The position numbers were made by a program, and so were the translations under genes. A DNA stretch of 64,000 nucleotides from Geosiphon pyriformis (taxonomy: Eukaryota > Glomeromycota > Glomeromycetes > Archaeosporales > Geosiphonaceae), in NCBI GenBank assembly GCA_016748015.1, contig JAAOMT010000128.1, positions 379,538-443,537 on the forward strand, in the 5' to 3' direction. Positions 56,859-64,000 of this stretch are shown in pieces. Below the pieces are notes generated by a model that saw only the letters and a program-made list of their open reading frames with translations, did not search any database and was not told the origin of the DNA. How positions within the stretch are numbered: the stretch's first letter is position 1; each line of letters opens with the position of its first letter.

Positions 56859-57880
56859 TGTTACCAGAGGTTTTTGGTCTCTTTTCTTGAATGTTGTAAC
56901 TGTCTGTTGGTTGCAAATTCACGTTTTCTAGAAGTAGTTGAACCTCCAATAACTGAATTTATCTTCAAATTATTTTCTATAATTTGAACTGCTGGGCTTA
57001 TAAGTGGAATGACCAATTTCTTGCCAGTTATTTTATGTAGTTATATTGTAGTAAATGTCAACTTTTTCCCAGGAATTGCTCATCTGGAAGCTCACTAAAA
57101 AATGTGTAGTTACTTTGCTGTGAAAGTCAACTCTTCTACAGGAATCTCGTCTGTAGACTACCCTAATAATTGTAATAAAAAAAAAAAGAAAAATAAAAGA
57201 AATGTAAAAGAAATAGGATTTTATCCAGAGAAACGTTTTCTATCCAGGCCTGGAATTACTAACAGATTACTGAAATTGGTAGCTAATCAATTTCAAAATG
57301 TTAGTTGTGTTGAGGGAATTTCAAGTGTAATAATTTTAAGGATTTGGTTTTCAAATATTTTAATTTTTATTTGATTTTGTAAAAGGTAATTTGTTTCAAT
57401 TAAGATATTTGAAGTAAGTTACTGTGGTAAGATACATTTTCTTGAAGAGAAAAGCTCTTCTTTTATACAACTTGTTGTAGTACTAGTCTATGAACTTGCA
57501 CTTTTTCTTTTTGCTCAAATTTTGGCAAACTAAAGATACATTTTGATGAACTACAAGTTATTTCGCTGAACTATTGATTAATTTGGGTGAATTATTCATA
57601 ATTTCGGCGAATTTCTATAAATTTCGGCGAATTTCTTATAAATTTCGGCGAATTTCTGTAAATTTCGGCAAATTTTAGAATGTTACAAAGTTCAGGATAT
57701 TGTGTAATTTGATCATCTTACTTTCTGTTATACTAATTGGATTATTTAATTAAATCGTAATATGTGATAATTGATTAAATAATAAATGATAATTTGAAAT
57801 AATATTAATATACTAATTAATTATAGGAATTATAAGGGTAATTTTCCTGCTAATTAATAGCTAAAATTCTATTGGTAACA
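56859..57880 (-). repeat. A2 5' LTR
   Basis: 1022 bp. TTTCGGCGAATTT-type array at about 57530-57670, a TTTTATACAACTTG region near 57460-57475 (reverse of the TATAAAAG motif), GGTAACA at the right end. Confidence 0.92.
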
Positions 57881-57947
57881 CCATTATATAAAAGACTCCA
57901 CAACAAAACCTTCAAATCAACCAAAACCTTTAGAAACAACACCATTA
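57881..57947 (+). repeat. C1 LTR, right part
   Basis: Continues C1 after A2: CATTATATAAAAGACTCC follows the CATTGAATCTTTGTC left at 48141, in the order seen in the B LTR (20478-20510). It ends at a TA at 57946-57947 where the pogo element starts. Confidence 0.65.
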
Positions 57948-58786
57948 CAGTAAACTCTCTTTATAATCACACCTTTTGGTCAACACATTTGTGGTGATTA
58001 TAGAGAGATGAGATTATAAAAAATGATTAATATCTTATCACATGATCTATATATCACATGCATAATATAATAACCAATTATATATATTTTATTTAAAAAA
58101 GCTATCTATTTACAACTGTTTTTTTTCTTTTTGAACTTTGAGAACAGTATTACGAATTAATGTTTTCAAAGTTTTAAAAAAGTCTGAATCAACTTTTTTA
58201 TTATACTGCTTTTCACAATAGCACAATGTATCTTTAAGTGCAGTTTTATCTTAATATATAGATAGTAAAGGCAAAGGTTCATCTTTATTTTCACTTTCTA
58301 AATCTTCATTTGCATTAGAATTTCCACTATACTTGTTGTTAATAAGATCCACAATTTTATTCTCTGAGGCATAAGTGAATAATAGTTCAAACTTGTTAAT
58401 ATTAATAAAGTCTATTGCCAATAGCTTGTCAATATCAATATGTTTAATAAGAACTTGTACTTCTTATAAGAGTTTTTGTTTAATATTTAATAGATGGGCT
58501 GGCATTTGACTATTATTCAGAATTTTCATATAACACCAACAGTTTTGAATTGTAGTTGTTGTTACTGCTGACCACACATCAATTAGAAAGTCAACCACAT
58601 CCTTTAATATTACTGTTGATATTAGAATCTTGTCATCATACTGATTAATAAGATGGAAAAGAAACAACTTTTGGTATTGTATCTTAAAAAATACAATAAT
58701 TCTTGTATCTAATGATTGCAAATAGAATGTTGTATTGGATGGTAGGTATCTAATCATAATATTAGATAATATGAAAAATTCTCTAC
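57948..58786 (-). mobile_element. pogo/Tigger-type DNA transposon, one end
   Basis: Begins CAGTAAACTCTCTTTATAAT after a TA dinucleotide, as expected for the terminal repeat of Tc1/mariner-superfamily pogo/Tigger elements. 57955-57972 and 57990-58007 form an inverted repeat inside the end. The transposase C-terminus lies inside on the minus strand. The element is cut at 58787 by E2; its other half would lie right of the window. Confidence 0.7.
58110..58786 (-). pseudogene. pogo/Tigger transposase, C-terminal part
   Basis: DDE_1-type transposase. LPSNTTFYLQSLDTRIIVFFK near 58690-58745 matches the LPPNTTSxLQPLDxGII signature that precedes the last catalytic residue, and VVDFLIDVWSAVTTTTIQNCW near 58535-58600 matches the following conserved helix. 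An acidic tail (SGNSNANEDLESENKDE) and a Lys-rich end run to TAA at 58110. Two stops (about 58470 and 58250). The N-terminal DNA-binding and first Asp regions are lost to E2. Confidence 0.8.
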
Positions 58787-59438
58787 TGTTATGATTGAAA
58801 CTTATACTTCTTATTAATTATCACATGTATTAGCCATTGATGTTATATAAATTAGCCACTTTATTTTTAGATAGTGATCATTAACCTAGTCGTTAACCTG
58901 ATCATTGACCACTTTTGACAACTATATAAGCAATGAAGCTCTTAGCTGTAGAAAAGCATGTTTAAAATAATCAAAAATAAATAAAATAACAACTTTCATC
59001 TTAATCATTCTCTTATCACTAATTTTCCTTTTTCTACCTTTAAGTATCCAAACATCTTAGGATAAAAGATTACTTGTTGGTTAATTTTTACTCTTTTCCT
59101 GAAATGTATAAGTGTAGCATTTAAAGATTATTAAATAAAATGTAACTGAAAAGCACATCTGATACTTGATATTGAATTCTAAAAGTGTCAATGTAAGGCA
59201 TAAAATTATACCAAGTGTGATTATTTGTTGACAGTATGGACTATTTTTTTACCTTTAGATTCCCCAATTATCTTTTAAAAAGAATAACAACTGAAATATT
59301 TTATGAGACTAATCTCGCATATTGAATTCATACTTATTTAATTCACTCTTTGAAGTTGAATTTCCTTTGATTATTTCTATTATCCTACAATTCTGTTCTC
59401 CCTTGCTATCTATTAGTTTGTTACTCCAACCCATAACA
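58787..59438 (+). repeat. E2 5' LTR
   Basis: 652 bp, TGTTATGATTGAAAC to CAACCCATAACA, the reverse-orientation equivalent of the E1 LTRs. ACTATATAAGCAATG near 58920 is a TATA-like motif. Short TTAACCTGATCATTGACC repeats at 58885-58915. Confidence 0.85.
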
Positions 59439-59444
59439 TAAAAG

Positions 59445-59452
59445 TGGTGCTC
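59445..59452 (+). promoter_or_regulatory. E2 primer-binding site
   Basis: TGGTGCTC after a 6-nt spacer (TAAAAG), the undamaged form of the E1 site. Confidence 0.6.
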
Positions 59453-59490
59453 TCTGTGAGGTTGTCAAAATCCACTTTGTTTTCTATTGT

Positions 59491-61033
59491 ATAGATGATT
59501 ATTCATACCTGCCACAACAATCAGAAGAACACTTTAAAGCACATAACAAAAACGATCTAGACTTTATTGAACTCAATTCTTTGCTCTCCTGCTTGATTTG
59601 CTTCTCTATTGAAGATCAATCTAGTAGACAATTCCAAGATTTTTGGAACTGGTTTCTAAACAAGCATTTAGCTAAAACCTACACAGCCTATACAATTTAT
59701 TACTTTGATCAATTTTAAAGACAACTTTGAAGAAAGAAACAACAGCATCAATCAACTTTTATACTCTACAACCTTTGAACAACAGCCCCCTGATTCTGAA
59801 TATCTGAATCATCAAATCCACATTTGGATTGCTGTTCATTAAGCAACTGAAACTTCCTTTGAAACAGAAGAAGAAAGCTACCAAACTGTTCCTGTTTTTA
59901 ACTTTTTATCAAACAAATCAGACTTATCTACACAAACAGTTACCTCTAAACCAATGGTTAATGACCTTATGCAAGCAAACATTCTGGCTGCCCTCCAAGA
60001 TATACAAACTGCCTTAGGAAAAAGAAACAAATACTCCATTACTACTATTTAGAAATAATGTACAAGATCCAATTAAATAGTTAAATAATTTTGAGAGAGC
60101 TGCTACAGCCAACCAGTATAATAAAGAATACAAGTTTCAAATCATCAGTGGCTATCTTCAAGGCTCTCTTGTTACCTGGTTCTTACAAGAAACAGATGCC
60201 AATGCTTAATACCAAATAATCAGATGGACACCAACCAATGCTAGAGAAGAAAATACCTCTTTTACTACCCAGTTTGAGACCAAGTTCAGAACCCCAATAT
60301 TAATATTCAAATGGCACAGGAAATTGGAAAAAAAAACCCCAAAGCCTTGGAGAAGTAATGACTGAATATGCCAAAGCTATCAGAAACCTAATCAAACATG
60401 TAAACTTCAGAAGAAACTGGACAGAAGAGCAAAAGATCTATTTTTTCACAAAAGGATTAAGAACTGATCTATTGTATACTCTTTGGCCTCTCTTGGCTTT
60501 AAAAAACAATCCAACAATGGACATGGCTATTGAACTGGCACAAAAAATTGAAGATAACCAAAGGATGCATTTGGGATTTACACTTCTAGTTTTTGCTTCT
60601 ACTCCTGCCATGGCTTTTACAAATGGCTATTGCCTCTTTTGCTGCCTAAAATCAAGATCCAAATAAACAGTTAATAGATAGACTTACAGCTAATCTTGCC
60701 TGGTTACTGGAATTTTTAGCCCAAGCTGTCAGAGAGAATCAACAACCTTAAAAACCCAGATTTGAATCCTGTTTTAATCAACCCCAGCAACCCCCATATT
60801 AAAGACAACAAAATCATGGCCCACTTGTGTGTTACTGCTGTGGATTAACTAAACATTTTTCCAGAGATTGTAACAATTTTCTTCTGTCTCTTCCAGTTCT
60901 GAGAAACAATGACAATTAAAACAACAGAACCATTAACAACAATGTCTTCAATCAAAGACCCAATCATGCTAACATCAATTTCTTTGGAGAGGATCCCTTA
61001 GTTAAAGCCACTGTTTATTAGTCTTTAAATTAG
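59491..61033 (+). pseudogene. gag: E2 gag
   Basis: The expected start is ATA at 59491 (ATG in E1), followed by DDYSYLPQQSEEHF. Frame changes near 59715 and 60030. Capsid-like part: WFLQETDANA, TEYAKAIRNLIKHV and RNWTEEQKIYFFTKGL (open 60358-60666). CCHC knuckle CYCCGLTKHFSRDC at 60830-60871, with Lys replacing the usual Gly. Ends at TAG TAA 61031-61036, right after the slippery site. Confidence 0.85.
61024..61030 (+). promoter_or_regulatory. E2 putative -1 ribosomal frameshift site
   Basis: T TTA AAT in the gag frame, followed at once by TAG TAA. The -1 frame continues Lys-Leu-Val-Ser-Thr-Pro-Pro-Lys into pol. Independent support for the E1 site. Confidence 0.68.
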
Positions 61034-63620
61034 TAAGCACACCTCCAAAGAGTGAGAGTGCAAGCCAATTAAAAGAAAACCTTTTTTATGCTTTTAACCT
61101 AACTGATGATGACCATAATATGGATAAATTAGCAATTAACACCTCTGAATCAACCAGAAAGAAGAAGAAAGCCAAGGTTAATTTCATCTTGGACCCAAAC
61201 AAAGCATCCAAATCATCTGCTGAGAACAATGAGCCACCAAAAGCCAAAGTTTTCAAGAATTTTCTAAAGTTGAAACTCCCAGAAATAGTACAAAAATATG
61301 GTCTTTATTCTGTTGTTAAAGATCTCCTAGAAACCCCAGTATACATCACATTTGGCCAACTAATGACCCACTCACAGTTTAGAAAAAATCTTCATAAATC
61401 ATTAATACCCAAGAAAAAGACACCAAAAACCAACAAACACCTATGTTAAGCTAGACTTGTTGACAACAGCAATATTACCCCTCTCATTTGTAAAGCCCAA
61501 GTGGCTGGTTATTTCATTGATCTGATCTTGGACAGTGGATCATCTGTTAGCATTATTGCCAAACACTTTTTAGAAGCAATTGGCAGAAAGATTGATGAAC
61601 TATCCACAAGACCAATAACCAATGTACATAGTGACAAGAAAAAAAGTCTGGGCATAGCCAAAGCTGTTTCTGTTTGAATCAATGACATCAGCATTAAAAC
61701 TGACATGGAAGTATTTAAAGCCAAAGAATACACCATAATAGTTGGCAATAAATAGCTTAAGAAAGCAAAAGCTTTGCTTGATTATGAACTCTGTGAATTG
61801 ACCATCAGATGTAGTAAAAAACCTATTGTGATTAAATACCATTATTGGACAACCCCTCCAGTACTCAAACAAAACCAAGAAAAAGAACAATCAGATGAGT
61901 CAGATGATAATAAAAGCAATAAAAAAGAAGATCAAAAAAAACAAGAAAAAACTGCTAAACTCGCTTATACTATCTTTATCAGCAATAGCAAACCACTGAA
62001 CAATGTTAAAGCTGACAAAGAAAAAATTATGGTAAATGACAAGCTGATCTGCTGGCTCTACTATGATATCCTCAGAAGAACCTTTGACAGAAAACCTGAC
62101 AAGAAAGCCAAATACAGCTATTGATGACATGATTCTTGTACCAGATGCTGGTGTAATAAATCTTTGTATTCCTCTAGTGATGAATGCAAGTCCTGCCTAA
62201 TCTATTACAAAGATTGGAAGCCAATTAGTTTAATACCCAGAAAAAAACTAAAAGAAGTACAGAAATCCTTTGAGAGTGAACTACCTGAAATTCAATCCCT
62301 AGTTGTAGAACAAAGAGAACCTTTTCCTGAAGAAAGAAAAGTGGACATTGAAAATCTGTTGGCTAGAAATAGCCCAGTTATTTTAAAAGAAGGTGACACC
62401 TTTGAACGAACTCATGTGATACAACACATCATTACCACAAAAGAAACTCGTTCTATCTATTTGAAGCCTTATTAATCCAATTGATACAATGATGAGTTTA
62501 TCAAGAAAGAAATAAACAGGATAAAAGATCTTGGATTCATACAGGAAACCAAGAGTAAATAGGCTTTCCCAGTTGTAGTGGTATCCAAGAAAGATGGAAC
62601 CCTATGTTTCTGTATTGACTATTACCAATTAAATGCCATTACTATAAGAGACATGTACTCACTCCCCAAAATTGATGCAATACTAGATAAATTCAATAGT
62701 GCTGATTTCTTCTCAATTATTAATTTAACTGCTAGATTCTGGCAAGTAGAGATGGATCTAGAAAACAGAAAGAAAACTGCTTTTATCACCAAGTATGGCA
62801 CCTATAAATTCACAGTTATGCTTTTTGGTCTCACCAATGCTCCTTCTACCTTTTAATGCCTAATGGATAAAGTGTTTGAATCAGTAAAAAAAAACTTTGT
62901 TTTGGTTTACTTGGACGACATAATGGTATATTCAAAAACCTGGAATGAATATCTTGAACATTTACAGAAGATTTATGATCTGCCCAGAAATGCTGGCCTT
63001 AAGATCAACTCAATCAAATCTTTTTTTAGATGCCAATCCACTCAGTTCCTTGGTTATTTTATTATAAAAGATAGAATCTTCTCTGATTCAGCTAAAGTTG
63101 AAAAAGTTCAGAACATTAGACAACTAATAAATGTTTCTGACTATACTTTTTTCTTGGTTTGGCCTCTTACTATTGCAAATTTATTAAAGATTTCTCTAAA
63201 ATTGCCTTTTTTCTCAATTAGCTACTCAGAAAAAATGTCAATTATCACTGGAGAACTCATCAACAAAAAGCTTTTGAAATTCTGAAGGAAAAACTTGTTA
63301 CTAAACCAATTCTCAAGCAACCTAATCTGGACCAATCTTTTATCCTTTACACTGATACATCTGGTTATAAACTTGGTGCTGTCCTTTCACAGAAAGATGA
63401 AAATGGCAGAGAACATGTTATAGCATATGCCAGTAGATCCCTTATACCAGCAGAAAAAAACTATTCAGTTACTAAACAAAAATGTCTAGCAATAGTTTGG
63501 GCTACTAGCTACTGGGATCAATATCTTCTTGGTACAAAATTCTTAGTGGTAACAGATTATCAAGCCTTGGTTTGACTGCACAATAAAAAAAAGCTGAAAC
63601 ATAAATGAATAACTTGCTAG
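61031..63620 (+). pseudogene. pol: E2 pol: protease, Cys motifs, RT, RNase H (partial)
   Basis: Protease LILDSGSSVSIIAKHF with intact Asp-Ser-Gly (61531-61539), VGNK-LKKAKALLDYE, an acidic/Lys stretch, CTRCWCNK and CKSC near 62140-62195. RT: VVVSKKDGTLCFCIDY, INLTARFWQVEMDLE, FGLTNAPSTF, YLDDIMVYS intact with GAC GAC (62914-62919). RNase H: TDTSGYKLGAVLSQKDE, PAEKNYSVTKQKCLAIVWA and VTDYQALV. Cut at 63620 before the terminal motif. No dUTPase, as in E1. Stops and a frameshift near 63150-63200. Confidence 0.87.
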
Positions 63621-64000
63621 TGTTACTCATAAAAAAAAACAGATATAGAAAATAGTAGACCAATAAGAAAATAGTATTTAGCACATGAGCACATTGCTCA
63701 GCAATGTAGAGCAATGTGGAGCAATATCAGAAAGCATGATATATTGCTTAATAATATGGAGTGATGTTAAAAAATTAGGGCACATTGTTTAGCAATGTGA
63801 ACATTGCTCAAGAAATCATAGCACATTGTTCGGGAATGTGAGCAATCTCATAGAACATCAATTATGTATATATAGTGGTAGTATTAGAAGTAGAAAGAGC
63901 AGAATTTTTAGTTAGAAATCTTCCATCCACAAATATTAAATAAATAAATTATCTACTATTCAAATCCATTTTCCACTATTAATACTTTATGTTGATAGTA
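63621..64000 (+). repeat. C2 LTR, left part
   Basis: TGTTACTCATAAAAAAAAAC begins abruptly in E2 RNase H and runs to the window edge. It matches C1 (47455 onward), with a repeated GAGCAATGT / CACATTGCT pattern at 63690-63835 that can form hairpins. ATTATGTATATATAGTGG near 63860 resembles the TATA region of the B LTR. The element body, if any, lies to the right. Confidence 0.8.

Larger units (their letters stand above)
48142..57880 (-). mobile_element. A2 gypsy element
   Basis: Complete family A element, 9.7 kb including 382 Ns, minus strand. LTRs 56859-57880 (5') and 48142-49164 (3'), exact 4-bp duplication ccat (48138-48141, 57881-57884). Same gene order as A1 and better preserved in integrase. 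Inserted into the C1 LTR. Confidence 0.93.
58787..63620 (+). mobile_element. E2 gypsy element, cut by C2
   Basis: Family E element in plus orientation: 5' LTR, gag, pol to the end of RNase H, then interrupted at 63621. Integrase, ORF3 and 3' LTR are out of view. Inserted in the pogo transposase. Confidence 0.88.

Overview
The window is AT-rich, repeat-choked eukaryotic DNA. I see no host gene, rRNA, tRNA or CRISPR array. Nearly every base belongs to LTR retrotransposons of the Ty3/gypsy type (pol order PR-RT-RNase H-IN), inserted into one another, plus the end of one pogo/Tigger DNA transposon and two assembly gaps. The low GC, density of young gypsy elements and transition-type decay suggest a repeat-rich fungal genome. 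An early-diverging lineage such as an arbuscular mycorrhizal fungus is my best guess, but the window does not prove it. I name the families A (copies A1, A2), B (B1), C (LTR only: C1, C2), D (D1, D2) and E (E1, E2).

Left nest, 1-45786. Element D2 (minus strand) is the outer host: its 5' LTR, gag and pol lie at 39121-45786, and its RNase H tail and integrase at 845-1, running off the left edge. D1 (plus, 846-39120) sits in D2's RNase H. A1 (plus, 1012-18568) sits in D1's 5' LTR. E1 (minus, 9171-16845) sits in A1 just 3' of integrase. B1 (plus, 19699-30039) sits in D1's gag. Each junction can be closed by comparison with a second copy, and each shows a 4-bp target duplication, exact or decayed by transitions.

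Middle, 45787-47454: AT-rich sequence with no recognised gene. Right nest, 47455-64000: a C-family LTR (C1) is split by A2 (minus, 48142-57880, with a 382-base gap) and ends at a pogo/Tigger element (57948-58786, minus). The pogo element is cut by E2 (plus, 58787-63620), which is cut by another C-family LTR (C2, 63621 to the right edge).

Families A, B and D share an unusual coding plan: Gag with one CCHC knuckle, an aspartic protease, a cysteine-rich zinc-ribbon-like module, a dUTPase domain, RT and RNase H; then a stop codon seen in every copy that can be scored; then a separate integrase reading frame; then an extra 3' ORF (ORF3, about 220-250 codons) running up to or into the 3' LTR. Family E has the same end (stop, separate IN, ORF3) but no dUTPase, and joins gag to pol by a -1 frameshift at a U-UUA-AAC/U heptamer present in both copies. 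In B and D the LTR end contains an inverted complement of the primer-binding site. No copy looks able to move: stops, frameshifts and lost catalytic residues are found in almost all genes, mostly as C-to-T or G-to-A changes.
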